Shown here piece by piece: positions 52,704 through 62,201 of a stretch of 64,000 nt of DNA (positions within the stretch are counted from its first letter, which is position 1; each line of letters starts with the position of its first letter). The notes under the pieces were generated by a model that worked only from the letters and a program-made list of their open reading frames with translations, was not told where the DNA came from and made no database searches. This stretch comes from an uncultured Parafilimonas sp. (lineage in GTDB: Bacteria > Bacteroidota > Bacteroidia > Chitinophagales > Chitinophagaceae), in assembly GCA_903882935.1 (NCBI GenBank), contig CAIRZB010000006.1:61449-125448 (forward strand), given 5' to 3'. Position numbers and translations under genes: made by a program.

Positions 52704-55295
52704 ATGAAAAAATATTTCGCCACCGCAATTTTTGTTATACTGTATGCTGTTGGCCATGCACAGGATTACCATGTTAACCAAGCACTTATTGACTCGCTAA
52801 AGAAAAAAGCGCTACAGCTGCAGGGGCTAAACAACCGCGACCTCATCCGTAGGAACCCCGATTCTGTAATGAAGGAGCTGAACAAATTTCTTACGTTTAA
52901 AGATTCCGCAAAGGGTTCTATAATCAATGACGCGCTCAGTACCATGCCCCACGGCGATGTGGTAAAAAGGCTGCTGGCTACGCAAACGGCCACCGATACT
53001 ACTTACACAACTGTTGAGATGTTTGGGCATTTAATACAGCACAACCAACATGATGATGTACATACTGATATAACGGCTAATTGCATCTCTGCCTCGGCGC
53101 CGCTGGTACACCATGGCAGCACATACAGCATCACGCTTATGTCTGCGGGCATTATGCCCGGCAATTACAGCACAGCGCTGGCCAACAGCTACGGGCCACT
53201 GGCAAAATACATGAAAAACCAGATGGCTATTGAAGGCAGTGCCTTTTATAGCAACCATAAAAAATCAAACAGCCCGCTACACGGCAATGAGATTTCGTAC
53301 ACTGTGAAAAGCCAAAGTATCAGCGGGTCAAACAGAATGCAGTTTGTATTTAGTTACGATACCCTCACCAATATGGGACAGGTGTCGTTTATACAATATT
53401 TGCCCGTATCTGTCAGTCACGATCTTGGTTCTAACCCAAGCAATTATATTACCCCAGAGCAGGGTATAGGCGTAAGCGCGGGCACCGACCCTGAAACCTG
53501 GCATATGGATGGCATTCGTAGGGACGAAGCGATGAGCAAGATTGACAGCCTAACCAACAACAAACTTTCTTCATTAATACCAGTAACAGATGGTGATGCC
53601 AAACCTGCACTAAAAATAACCAAAACACCCGAAGGTTTTAACCTTACCTGCGATTTTGACCATACTGAAAACGGACAAACGCTGCATGAACATTTATCAG
53701 CATTTATTGGCAGGCCCCTTAAACGTTACGAAGCAATTATCTCCCCCGTGGTGCCAGTAAGGGATGCCCAAAAAGAAACCTATGAGCACTGGCTGCCAAC
53801 CGGCCCCAATGTAAACGGCAGCGGAGATACCAAACCCGGCAACAGCATGCAGTTTAATGTAGTGCTGAGGGATAAAGCAGACCCAACAAAAATATACCAT
53901 AACTACAGGGTACAATGGGCACTGGCAGAAACTACAAGCTATAAGGGCTTTTGTACCAACTACCCTATTGAAGATGCAACCGAGGACCCGGATTTGAGAA
54001 TAGACACTAATTTAAGAAAAGACGGGAATTTTGACAAGGGAAGCGTAACTGAAATTGTAGCCAACAGCATGCCGGGCAGAGGGGAAAACAGTGTAGTAAA
54101 TGTGGTAAGTATGGATTATGCCGCCTGGGGCAGGCTAACGGCCACCATTACCACCGGCGACGGGTGGGAGGTATTTGCAAAGCCATACTACGATGGCAGT
54201 AAACCCTATATAACCCTGCCCTACGATAAAGATGATAATAAAATTGCCGACTGGTGGGAAAGCCAAAATAATGTGCTGGGCAAGGGCTACGGGCATGATT
54301 GGGATGAAGACGTAAAACCCGATAATGGCCACAATGGCGATAACATACCACTGATTGATGAATACAGGGGCTTTGCGGTGGAGGATAACGACTACAACCC
54401 TATTTACACTAGGCTACAGCCAGACCAAAAAGAACTTTTTACGATTGCTGAACGGGCCGGTAGTGGCACCAATTCGGAATATAAGGCCGATATACGGCTG
54501 GGCGTTAAAAACTGGAGCAGGCTTACCAAAGTAACTGTTTGGCACCTGACCCATGACAAGTATGCCAAATTTGACGAGGTAAACAATGTTAAGTATGGCC
54601 GGTGGGTAAATTATAACAGCCCGCTGCTTTTAAAAACGCACGGCGTGGTTATTTGTGCCGAGGATAACTTAGACCACAAAGCGTACGCAACCACCTTCCC
54701 AATCAATAATAACCCTAGGGGCAGCGGTCCGCCGGACGAAACTAACTATGTTGCCCTTTGGATAAAAGGCGTGTGGCTGTATGACGGCCCTGTAATACCA
54801 GACCCAACAAATGCTTCAGTAAACCTGCCGGATGACTATACCATAAATGCATTAAAGTGGTTTAAGCCAGCTAGCCCCGGCGGCAGCTGGAATAATACCG
54901 TAAACACGCATGTATTGCATGCCAACGCCACTTTTCACACCAACATGGATGTAAATAACCTATCAACTGTAGTACAAAGCACGTTCCCCGCCAGGATGCA
55001 TGCTTTTGCTACGTTTAATGTAACGCACGAACTGTGCCATGCAACTAACATAGCGCACCACAGCTTCAATGGCGGCAATGGCAGTTTTGACGGCATGTTT
55101 AAAGGTGATAAAAACTGCCTGATACGCTATTTTTTAACCATTGAAAACGATGTTGATTTTCCTGATTGCTCCGATTGGGCTATTATGTTTGAATCTGGGG
55201 CGTGGAACATGGCCTCCGGCAAAACACCTTACGGCACTGATTTTACATTGTGTACAAGCGTTGATGATTGCTTTCACCAATTAAAGTTAAAATAA
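52704..55295 (+). CDS. Large secreted metzincin-like zinc metalloprotease
   Basis: The 863-residue product has a signal peptide ending near VGHAQ and a long beta-rich region. A calcium-binding-like stretch with many Asp and Asn (DKDDNKIADWWESQ near 510-523, then PDNGHNGDNIPLIDEYRGF) follows. Near the C-terminus is HELCHATNIAH (775-785), an HExxHxxNxxH zinc site. Met828 in CSDWAIMFESGAW lies 43 residues after the third His and fits a metzincin Met-turn. Most metzincins have Gly at the position of Asn here. Probable extracellular peptidase; family within metzincins not assigned. Confidence 0.78.
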   Translation: MKKYFATAIFVILYAVGHAQDYHVNQALIDSLKKKALQLQGLNNRDLIRRNPDSVMKELNKFLTFKDSAKGSIINDALSTMPHGDVVKRLLATQTATDTTYTTVEMFGHLIQHNQHDDVHTDITANCISASAPLVHHGSTYSITLMSAGIMPGNYSTALANSYGPLAKYMKNQMAIEGSAFYSNHKKSNSPLHGNEISYTVKSQSISGSNRMQFVFSYDTLTNMGQVSFIQYLPVSVSHDLGSNPSNYITPEQGIGVSAGTDPETWHMDGIRRDEAMSKIDSLTNNKLSSLIPVTDGDAKPALKITKTPEGFNLTCDFDHTENGQTLHEHLSAFIGRPLKRYEAIISPVVPVRDAQKETYEHWLPTGPNVNGSGDTKPGNSMQFNVVLRDKADPTKIYHNYRVQWALAETTSYKGFCTNYPIEDATEDPDLRIDTNLRKDGNFDKGSVTEIVANSMPGRGENSVVNVVSMDYAAWGRLTATITTGDGWEVFAKPYYDGSKPYITLPYDKDDNKIADWWESQNNVLGKGYGHDWDEDVKPDNGHNGDNIPLIDEYRGFAVEDNDYNPIYTRLQPDQKELFTIAERAGSGTNSEYKADIRLGVKNWSRLTKVTVWHLTHDKYAKFDEVNNVKYGRWVNYNSPLLLKTHGVVICAEDNLDHKAYATTFPINNNPRGSGPPDETNYVALWIKGVWLYDGPVIPDPTNASVNLPDDYTINALKWFKPASPGGSWNNTVNTHVLHANATFHTNMDVNNLSTVVQSTFPARMHAFATFNVTHELCHATNIAHHSFNGGNGSFDGMFKGDKNCLIRYFLTIENDVDFPDCSDWAIMFESGAWNMASGKTPYGTDFTLCTSVDDCFHQLKLK

Positions 55296-55366
55296 CAACT
55301 TATAAATCTCCCATACTGCTAATGTAATGATAATACACGTTAGCTTTTATTGTAACCGAGGTACCA

Positions 55367-55403
55367 AAAAAGGGTTTAAGTTTTTACACTTAAACCCTTT
55401 TTA
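55367..55403 (+). terminator. Terminator after the metalloprotease gene
   Basis: AAAAAGGGTTTAAG (55367-55380) pairs with CTTAAACCCTTTTT (55389-55402) around an 8-base loop, ending in a T tract. Confidence 0.8.
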
Positions 55404-55603
55404 CTTTACTGAACCAGATTGGATTATAACTAGTCGATCCCAAAAAAAATTCTGGAAGGGTATGCTTGCATCCTCTAAAAAACATAGTCCGCAGCTTAGT
55501 ATGTTTACAGTCCTCCCAGACCAGCTTGATTGAAAACATCCTTTATACCTGCTTGCCAATTCAATTAATTGGGCTGTTTTAGAAAATTAATTTAAGGTTT
55601 ATT

Positions 55604-55719
55604 ATGTTGAGAAAATGGGTAAGCCTGCAAAACCCATCCGGCTGATGGTGTCCCTGCTTATTTTAAAATATGCCCGCAACCTTAGCGATGAGAACCCGGC
55701 GGAGCAATGTTGAGAAAAT
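55604..55719 (+). mobile_element. IS5-family transposase remnant bounded by 13-base direct repeats
   Basis: The ATG at 55615 opens MGKPAKPIRLMVSLLILKYARNLSDENPAEQC then a stop at 55711-55713. GKPAKPIRLMV...LLILK..RNLSDE is a recalled N-terminal motif of IS5-type transposases; normally the domain continues after EQW. The fragment is flanked by identical 13-base copies of ATGTTGAGAAAAT (55604-55616 and 55707-55719), so it may be the product of a deletion or a partial duplication. A similar GTTGAGAAAA string occurs at 63882. Confidence 0.6.
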
Positions 55720-56046
55720 CTTTACTACCAATATTTTAGTGGTAAACAGTATTTTAAGCCTTCGATTCCATGTGTGGCAACAGTGCATTTTTTAAACAAA
55801 AAAAGGAAAATCACTTTAAAACTTATTTTTTTAAAGTCTAATTGCGGGCCTTTTTGACAGCAGATGGAAGCCACAGGGTAAAAAGCCCGCTAGGCGCAAC
55901 ATGTTCTGTATAATGATGGATGAAAAAAAGCCGCCCGACCTAGCTCTAACATTCGATAGCCTTGTTAAAAGCAATTTCCTGAAACAAAAAGGCAGATGGC
56001 ATTTGCAAAACATGTATATCTTTAACGTGTCCGTTAACTATCGCAC

Positions 56047-56397
56047 ATGAAAAAAATAATAACCTCTTTACTGTTTAGTTACCTACTTATTGCCACTGGA
56101 TGCTCGGGTACGGCTAAGCTTATGAATGGCTGGATTGGCCAAACAAAACAACAGCTGATAAAAACCTGGGGACAGCCGGAAAGGACGGTAAAAAACGGCA
56201 CCGAAGGGGAGATACTTATTTATTCCGCGCAGGTCGATTTGCTAGAAATACTGCCTGCTATTAACGTTACCACAGAGGGCGATGGTTACAGCAAAGCCGC
56301 TCCCCGCACCCAGAGGGAATACCACCTTACCAAACTGAAACTGTTTTATGTAAACCAAGCCGATGTTGTATATGCCTGGAAGGTGAAAGACCTGTGA
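56047..56397 (+). CDS. Small lipoprotein, SmpA/OmlA-like
   Basis: The 116-residue product has a lipoprotein signal with Cys at residue 19 (LLIATGCSG). GWIGQTKQQLIKTWGQPERTVKNG near 28-51 follows, the pattern of SmpA/OmlA/BamE-like outer-membrane lipoproteins and related periplasmic small proteins. The C-terminal HLTKLKLFYVNQADVVYAWK forms the expected strand pair. Its relation to the BAM complex is only suggested by fold; a role in envelope stability is inferred. No operon partner. Confidence 0.75.
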   Translation: MKKIITSLLFSYLLIATGCSGTAKLMNGWIGQTKQQLIKTWGQPERTVKNGTEGEILIYSAQVDLLEILPAINVTTEGDGYSKAAPRTQREYHLTKLKLFYVNQADVVYAWKVKDL

Positions 56398-56566
56398 AGA
56401 GTGCAACAACAATTAATCATTTAGTTGCGAGGCGAAAGCCATACTATTAACGCCGTATTGTAAGCATAGTACAGGGAAATTTCAACATCCAAGCCATCCT
56501 TTTGCCTCTTTGTAGATTGAATAAAATTCCACCAATTCCATCGGCATCCGTCAGTCAGTTAGCCGC

Positions 56567-56592
56567 AACAAAAAAGCCCGCCTTGCGGCAGA
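56567..56592 (-). terminator. Terminator after the tRNA-Arg gene
   Basis: On the minus strand a short GC stem (CCGC/GCGG) is followed by a run of six T, directly beyond the tRNA 3' end. Confidence 0.6.
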
Positions 56593-56598
56593 CTTAAG

Positions 56599-56672
56599 TG
56601 AACCGGATTGGATTCAAACCAATGACCCCAAACTTAGAAGGTTTGTGCTCTATTCAGCTGAGCTACCGGTCC
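56599..56672 (-). tRNA. tRNA-Arg(TCT)
   Basis: 74 nt on the minus strand. The acceptor stem GGACCGG pairs with CCGGTTC with one G-U pair and discriminator A. D arm GCTC/GAGC, anticodon stem CAAAC/GTTTG with loop CTTCTAA (anticodon TCT, decoding AGA/AGG), and T arm ATTGG/CCAAT. CCA is not encoded. It is transcribed as a single gene and followed by a T-tract terminator. Confidence 0.92.
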
Positions 56673-56818
56673 TTTTACGCCTTACATGCTGGCAACAGGT
56701 ATTTTATAAACCCTGCCAATTTTGCGCGGCTGCAAAAATATATGTTAATTGTGGTGTAACCAAACTGAATAATACTGAAATTTAGTTGTTCATTTCCCCT
56801 AACCAAAAATCTACAGCT

Positions 56819-57355
56819 ATGCCAGTAACCAAATTCATCGTCCTAATCGCGCGCATCTTTCTGTATTCGGCAGCCGTTAACACCGGTATTTTCTTTGTAA
56901 CAGTGTACATAAACACCGCGTTGCTCAACATGGCCCTGCCTTACGGCATACATGCGTTGCCCACCTTTAACGGGGCAGTAAGCTATGCGTTTAACACGGG
57001 TTTGCAGCTCAGCCTGTTTTTTACCACCTTTACGCTGCTTATAATACGGCTTAGTATTTTTTCGGGTACCATACTAACCATAGGCGAAATTGTGGGGTAT
57101 TATAAAAAATTTGTGGCGGCCAGCTTTATTGTTGTGGCGGTTTTAGTATGTTCGTTATGTGTATTCTTTTCTAATTTTTCGCCAAACCGGCAGGATATTG
57201 CAAAGGGGCTTATCAGTGGCGACATAGTAACCTATTCAATGCCTGGTTTTTGGCTTATTTTAACCGTTGCCTTTTATAGGCGTTACCAATTAAAAACGAA
57301 TGAACCTGATGGAAGTAAAGATAGAAGCTGGCTGGAAGGAAATTTTGAAAAATGA
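56819..57355 (+). CDS. Membrane protein of unknown function
   Basis: Start ATG at 56819; 178 residues with about four or five hydrophobic helices (near 4-24, 56-76, 99-121 and 140-158) and short polar loops, followed by a charged C-terminal tail that overlaps the ung start. No family recognised. Overlap of 56 bases with ung means they are read in different frames; the overlap suggests co-translation rather than chance. Probable inner-membrane protein. Confidence 0.75.
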   Translation: MPVTKFIVLIARIFLYSAAVNTGIFFVTVYINTALLNMALPYGIHALPTFNGAVSYAFNTGLQLSLFFTTFTLLIIRLSIFSGTILTIGEIVGYYKKFVAASFIVVAVLVCSLCVFFSNFSPNRQDIAKGLISGDIVTYSMPGFWLILTVAFYRRYQLKTNEPDGSKDRSWLEGNFEK

Positions 57356-58028
57356 GTTCAGCAGAGATTACTTTCAACAAATAGCAGCCTTTTTAAAAAC
57401 CGAAAAAGTACAGGGCAAGACCATTTATCCGCCTGGCAGCCTTATATTTAATGCTTTTGACAAAACCCCTTTCGACAAAGTTAAGGTAGTTATCTTGGGG
57501 CAAGACCCCTACCATGGCCCGGGCCAGGCACAAGGCCTCTGCTTTTCAGTGCCAGACGGGGTACCCCCGCCCCCATCGCTGGTGAATATTTATAAAGAGC
57601 TGCATGCCGACATAGGGCTGCCTATTGCAAAAACGGGCAACCTAACCAAATGGGCGGAGAACGGCGTTTTTTTACTAAACGCGGTGCTAACCGTCAGGGC
57701 AAATGAGCCTGCCAGCCATTCAAAAACAGGGTGGATGGAATTTACCGATGCGGTGATCCGCAAAATATCCGCCGAAAAAACAGGGGTGGTTTTTTTACTG
57801 TGGGGCAAATTTGCCCAAGAAAAACAAGTGTTGATTGACGAAACCCGGCACCATGTGCTAAAAGCAGCCCACCCCTCCCCGTTTAGTGCTGATAAAGGCT
57901 TTTTTGGGTGCAGGCATTTTAGCAAAACAAACGCGCTGCTAGCCAAACGCGGCATAGACCCCATTGATTGGTCAGTAGCCGCCACCCCATCCGGCCCCAC
58001 CCCATCCGAAAGGAGTACTTTGGGCTAA
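57300..58028 (+). CDS. ung: Uracil-DNA glycosylase, family 1
   Basis: The 242-residue product has the family 1 motifs GQDPYHG near 66-72 (water-activating Asp), the PPPPSLVNIYKEL string near 88-100, LLNAVLTVRANEPASH near 122-137 and HPSPFS near 189-194 (uracil-pocket His). It removes uracil from DNA to start base-excision repair. ATG choice 57300 or the ATG at 57309 cannot be separated; the former is kept. It is preceded by a membrane protein whose 3' end it overlaps. Confidence 0.95.
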   Translation: MNLMEVKIEAGWKEILKNEFSRDYFQQIAAFLKTEKVQGKTIYPPGSLIFNAFDKTPFDKVKVVILGQDPYHGPGQAQGLCFSVPDGVPPPPSLVNIYKELHADIGLPIAKTGNLTKWAENGVFLLNAVLTVRANEPASHSKTGWMEFTDAVIRKISAEKTGVVFLLWGKFAQEKQVLIDETRHHVLKAAHPSPFSADKGFFGCRHFSKTNALLAKRGIDPIDWSVAATPSGPTPSERSTLG

Positions 58029-58227
58029 ACGCGGGCTTTAAGCAGGTTTTGTTACTAAACGGCTGGTTATAAATACATTCAAAAAAGAAAGCGCAAAAAC
58101 ATAATTAAGGGTATATGGCGGGGATTAACGATAAGGAATAATTCATCCTCAGTTTCGCTCCCATTCACATTCTTCACCTATTTTTGGCGGTTACTTATTC
58201 CAACGGGAAACCGGAAACACTTGCACC

Positions 58228-58962
58228 ATGAAAATATTTCGCGAAATAGCTGGGCGGCTTTGGGCTTTATGGGCTATGGTATTGTTTATAAGTACCATGC
58301 TTGTATTTATATGGTTTTATTTGTTTTGTTTTATAATACCCGAACCCCGTGCAGCCCGTTGGCACAGAACGGTTTCGAGGGCGTGGATGGTTATCTTCTT
58401 AAACCTTGCAGGCTGCCCACTTAAGGTGGTGGGCAAAAGTAACTTTAAAAAGGGGCAGAATTATGTGGTAGTGTGTAACCATAACAGCCTGATGGATGTA
58501 CCTGTTACCACGCCGTTTATGCCCAATGCCAATAAAACCATCGCCAAAAAAAGTTTTGCCAAAATACCTTTGTTTGGGTGGATATACAGTGCCGGCAGTA
58601 TTCTGGTAGACCGCAAGAGCGACCAAAGCCGCCGTAACAGCCTTGTACAAATGAAGAAAACCCTTGCAATCGGGCTTGACATGGTAATTTATCCCGAAGG
58701 CACCCGTAACCGCACAGGGCAACCGCTGAAGAGTTTTTACGATGGTGCATTTAGGCTTGCTGCTGATACTGAAAAGCCAATTTTACCCGTAGTGCTATTC
58801 AACACCCAAAAAGTGCTGCCGCCCCACAAGCCGTTTTTTATGTTTCCGCACCGCATTGAAATGCATTTTTTGCCGGAGATCAGCAGCCTGAACACCAACG
58901 CCGCTTACCTTAAGGAAGAAACATTTAGGATTATGTGGGATTATTATGTGGCGCATAAATAG
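58228..58962 (+). CDS. 1-acyl-sn-glycerol-3-phosphate acyltransferase (PlsC-like)
   Basis: The 244-residue protein has a membrane helix at the N-terminus (about 14-36). Acyltransferase motif 1 is VVCNHNSLMDVP near 87-98 (HX4D), motif II-III is the GSILVDRK region near 126-133, and YPEGTRNRTG near 155-164 is the phosphate-binding EGTR. It adds the second acyl chain to lysophosphatidate in phospholipid synthesis, or a related acyl donor reaction. Genome copies of this family vary in substrate; the gene symbol is withheld for that reason. Following genes are unrelated. Confidence 0.88.
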   Translation: MKIFREIAGRLWALWAMVLFISTMLVFIWFYLFCFIIPEPRAARWHRTVSRAWMVIFLNLAGCPLKVVGKSNFKKGQNYVVVCNHNSLMDVPVTTPFMPNANKTIAKKSFAKIPLFGWIYSAGSILVDRKSDQSRRNSLVQMKKTLAIGLDMVIYPEGTRNRTGQPLKSFYDGAFRLAADTEKPILPVVLFNTQKVLPPHKPFFMFPHRIEMHFLPEISSLNTNAAYLKEETFRIMWDYYVAHK

Positions 58963-58994
58963 CCTCCGATTGCCAAAACAAAAAAACATTAAGA

Positions 58995-59570
58995 ATGCCA
59001 AACAGCCCCAACATACACCCCACAGCCAACATAATGAAAGGTGCTATTATTGACGGCGATGTTACCATTGGCGAAAATACCTTTATTGGCGCAGGTGCCG
59101 TGGTGGTTAGCAACGGTGGTGCTGTTACCATTGGCAGCAATACCGTGGTGATGGAAAACGCCGTTATTCGAAGTGCGGAAAAATTTAACTGCACCATTGG
59201 CTGCAACGTAATTATTGGCCCCAAGGCAAGTGTAACCGGTGCCATTATACATGATGGTTGCTTTATTGCCACCAACGGAACTGTTTTTCATGGTGCGGAA
59301 TTACTGGGCGGCACAGTTCTGGCAGTTAACGGCATTATTCACGTAAATACTTTTTGCCCTGCTAATACATTTGTTCCCATTGGCCACATTGCCTTTGGCA
59401 ACCCTGTAAAAATTTATACCCCGGGTGAAATAATGGCTTTTCATACTGATTTAAAAAATGCAGGCGGCTTTGTACACTATGTGTACGGCATTAACACAGC
59501 CGGCCTGCCCAATGCCGAAGTATATAAGCAGCTTACCGAACGGTTTTTAAGCATGGTGCAGGATGCGTGA
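58995..59570 (+). CDS. Hexapeptide-repeat (gamma-carbonic-anhydrase-like) protein
   Basis: The 191-residue product consists of left-handed beta-helix hexapeptide repeats (IDGDVTIGENTFIGAGA near 18-34, VTIGSNTVVMENAVI near 44-58, IIGPKASVTGAIIHDGC near 73-89). A helical C-terminus with LKNAGGFVHYVYG follows. It resembles gamma-carbonic anhydrase/acetyltransferase-like proteins; the His residues needed for zinc in true gamma-CA are not clearly in place, so enzymatic function is unsure. It follows the acyltransferase by 32 bases on the same strand and may be co-transcribed. Confidence 0.82.
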   Translation: MPNSPNIHPTANIMKGAIIDGDVTIGENTFIGAGAVVVSNGGAVTIGSNTVVMENAVIRSAEKFNCTIGCNVIIGPKASVTGAIIHDGCFIATNGTVFHGAELLGGTVLAVNGIIHVNTFCPANTFVPIGHIAFGNPVKIYTPGEIMAFHTDLKNAGGFVHYVYGINTAGLPNAEVYKQLTERFLSMVQDA

Positions 59571-59778
59571 TATGGTTTAAGGCGGTTCACAGCCCATGGC
59601 GGCCGTTTACAGGCTTCGGTACCAATAGGCTAAAGGCTTTACTAAGCGGTTTCATTTTAACCCATCCCTACACCCATCATGCCAAAACCAATGCCATGGC
59701 GCATTCGCCCAAAAAACCGTTTTGCAATCACAAAAAACTGTCTAGATTTACGCATTACTAATTGCCATCCCCCAAAAA

Positions 59779-61038
59779 ATGAAGAATAAAAAACAACTGC
59801 ACATAGTAGCATTGGTGATTGCCATATTTTTTGTAATTTCTTTAGTAACAAATATTCTAGGCTCGCTGGAGCCAAACATAGCCGAAAGTTTTAAGCTTAG
59901 CAGCAAATGGGCGGGCTTTTTGCCGTTTTCGTTTTTTATTGCGTATGGCGTAATGTCAATACCATCGGGTATTTTAAACGAAAAATTTGGTGCAAAACCC
60001 GTGTTGCTGCTGGCCTTTGCGTTGTCGTTTGCGGGTGTTATGCTGTTTGTGTTTTTTACCAGCTATGTAGTTGCTTTAATTTCTCTGTTTACCATAGGCT
60101 TGGGTATGGCAATGCTGCAAGTAGTTATTAACCCCTTACTCCGGGCTTCGGGCGGGGAGGAAAATTTTGCCTTCAATTCAGTGTTGGCCCAGTTATTTTT
60201 TGGCGGGGCATCTGCCATTTGCCCATTCCTATACAGTTACCTGGTACTAAACATCCATACGTCAAATAGCAATTTAGTGCTTGACACGCTCAATAAAATT
60301 GTACCAGAGTCGCTGAAGTGGATTTCGCTTTACTGGGTTTTTGCAATAGCCATCCTACTCATTATCATTATTACAATCATAACAAGGTTCCCTAAGGTTG
60401 AATTAAAGGATGATGAACGCATGGGCACTTGGGCCAACTTTAAAGAGCTGCTGAATAACCGCTATACGGTTTTGTATTTCTTTGGCACGTTTGCATACGT
60501 GGGTACTGAGCAAGGCATATCCTACTGGATTTCAAACTTTTTACAAACCTACCATGCCCAGGCCCCGGAAACAGTGGGCGCATGGGCAAATACTTGGTTT
60601 TGGGGATTGATGACCATCGGGTGTATATTGGGCTTGGTGCTGCTAAAAATATTCGACAGCCGTAAGCTGTTGTGCGTGTTTGTAATTGGCGCCGCCATCA
60701 GTTTAGCCGCGGCGTTGTTAGGGTCTAAAGACATTGCAGTGGTTGCTTTTCCCATCTGTGGCTTTTTTGCCTCTGTTATGTGGTCGATTGTTATTTCGCT
60801 GGGGCTTAATTCAGTGCCAAACAACCACGGCAGCTTTGCGGGCATACTATGCACGGGCATTATTGGCGGCGCGGTAATGCCGCTAATCATCGGCGCGCTG
60901 GCCGACTACACTGGTTTAAAAGCCGCCATGTGCATCAACTTTATAACCCTTGGCTATTTGTTTAGTATGGGTATTTGGGCAAAACCCTTGGTGAATAATG
61001 CGGTGTCATTGAAGGCACTGTTTAAGAAAAAGGCGTAG
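59779..61038 (+). CDS. MFS sugar permease, FHS (FucP/NagP-like) family
   Basis: The 419-residue protein has 12 predicted membrane helices with FHS-type features: FFIAYGVMSIPSGILNEKFGAKPVLL split over 53-78, and LGMAMLQVVINPLLRASGGEENF near 112-134, the family's N-terminal half signature. Substrates in this family include fucose, glucose, mannose and GlcNAc. A ROK kinase follows 183 bases downstream, so a sugar uptake plus phosphorylation pair is likely. The sugar is not identified; the secreted fucosidase is far away. Confidence 0.87.
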   Translation: MKNKKQLHIVALVIAIFFVISLVTNILGSLEPNIAESFKLSSKWAGFLPFSFFIAYGVMSIPSGILNEKFGAKPVLLLAFALSFAGVMLFVFFTSYVVALISLFTIGLGMAMLQVVINPLLRASGGEENFAFNSVLAQLFFGGASAICPFLYSYLVLNIHTSNSNLVLDTLNKIVPESLKWISLYWVFAIAILLIIIITIITRFPKVELKDDERMGTWANFKELLNNRYTVLYFFGTFAYVGTEQGISYWISNFLQTYHAQAPETVGAWANTWFWGLMTIGCILGLVLLKIFDSRKLLCVFVIGAAISLAAALLGSKDIAVVAFPICGFFASVMWSIVISLGLNSVPNNHGSFAGILCTGIIGGAVMPLIIGALADYTGLKAAMCINFITLGYLFSMGIWAKPLVNNAVSLKALFKKKA

Positions 61039-61221
61039 AAAGGATGATGGAAGATAGAACGTGGAAGGTGGATGGCGCAATTCAGACGCCCAACAATCGC
61101 CGTTAGTTTTTCCGGTCGCACTTGTCACCGCCATTTACCATACCTCTTATACCTTTCACCGTATACCTTGCACAGCACACCTTATACCTTATAGCTTACA
61201 CATTACCATAAAACCAACCAA

Positions 61222-62076
61222 ATGGAACATGAAAAAGTGATTGGCATTGACTTGGGCGCAACAAATGTTAGGGCAGGCCTTGTTGGCAACAGCAGTATAC
61301 AACACATAAACGCAAACAAAATAAGAAGCAGCGGCAGCGTGCAAGATGTACTGGACGATATTTATGCGGTAACCGACCCGCTGGTTGGCATTGATGTAAA
61401 AGCCATTGGAATTGGCGTACCAGGGGTTGTAGATACAGACGAAGGCATAGTGTACGACGTGCAATATATACCTAGCTGGGTTGAAGTGCCGTTGAAAGAG
61501 AAACTGCAACAACGTTACCAACTGCCAGTTTTTGTAAACAACGATGCCAATTGCTTTGCACTGGGAGAATACCATTTTGGCAAAGGCAAGGGCCACAAAA
61601 ACATGATTGGCCTTACTGTTGGCACTGGCCTAGGGGCAGGTATTATCATAAACAGGCATTTATACTCGGGGCCCAACTGTGGTGCAGGTGAGTTTGGCAT
61701 GGTGGCCTACCTTGACCAAGTGTACGAGTATTATTGCAGCGGCCAGTTTTTTACAAACGTACACCACTTGGATGGTGAAGTGGTTTTTACCCTGGCCCAG
61801 CAAGGCAGCCCCCAGGCCTTAGCGCTATATGCAGAAATGGGTATGCATTTAGGCCACGCAATTAAAATGATCATGTACACGTACGACCCCGTACTAATAG
61901 TATTGGGCGGATCGGTAAGGTTTGCCTACGCGTATTTTCAAGCGGCAATGTGGCAGCAAATAAAAACGTTCGCTTTTACAAAATCAGTAACAAGGCTTAC
62001 CATAGCAGTGTCTGAACTGGAAAGTAGCGGTATACTTGGCGCAGCGAGCCTGTATTATGATGCGGAGAAAGCCTAA
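61222..62076 (+). CDS. ROK-family sugar kinase
   Basis: The 284-residue ROK protein has the phosphate loop GIDLGATNVRAG (8-19) and VNNDANCFALGEY near 111-123 with the catalytic Asp. GLTVGTGLGAGII near 133-145, GAGEFGMV near 153-160 and a C-terminal VLGGSV follow. It lacks the usual ROK zinc site CxCGxxGCxE: in its place is YEYYCSGQFF, with one Cys only. It would phosphorylate glucose, GlcNAc or mannose with ATP. It follows the FHS permease. Substrate not assigned. Confidence 0.85.
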   Translation: MEHEKVIGIDLGATNVRAGLVGNSSIQHINANKIRSSGSVQDVLDDIYAVTDPLVGIDVKAIGIGVPGVVDTDEGIVYDVQYIPSWVEVPLKEKLQQRYQLPVFVNNDANCFALGEYHFGKGKGHKNMIGLTVGTGLGAGIIINRHLYSGPNCGAGEFGMVAYLDQVYEYYCSGQFFTNVHHLDGEVVFTLAQQGSPQALALYAEMGMHLGHAIKMIMYTYDPVLIVLGGSVRFAYAYFQAAMWQQIKTFAFTKSVTRLTIAVSELESSGILGAASLYYDAEKA

Positions 62077-62201
62077 TTACCGTTTGTTTACCAAGTTGAT
62101 GGCAGGTAAAACGCATTTATAAAAACATACATTAACTAAATTATTAAAAGGCAATTCGTTATCTTTAAGTTGTATTGGTTGGTTAAGCCAACACTGCAAA
62201 T

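Larger units (their letters stand above)
55296..56046. other. Gap with terminator, transposase remnant and hairpins
   Basis: 751 bases. Contains the terminator at 55367-55403, the IS5-like remnant at 55604-55719, and two inverted repeats near 55813-55837 (ACTTTAAAA/TTTTAAAGT) and 55844-55890 (GCGGGCCTTTTT/AAAAAGCCCGC, one mismatch). A 45-codon frame (55913-56050) overlaps the next start but looks random. Confidence 0.55.

Noticed and set aside
55913..56050. 45-codon frame overlapping the lipoprotein start by ATGA
   Set aside because: Coupling geometry looks suggestive but the peptide has no motif, no neighbours in kind, and it runs through an IS-decay region.
61039..61221. Repeated ATACCTT-like strings
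   Set aside because: They are short and imperfect, and the spacing does not fit a CRISPR or tandem array; treated as simple low-complexity intergenic sequence.
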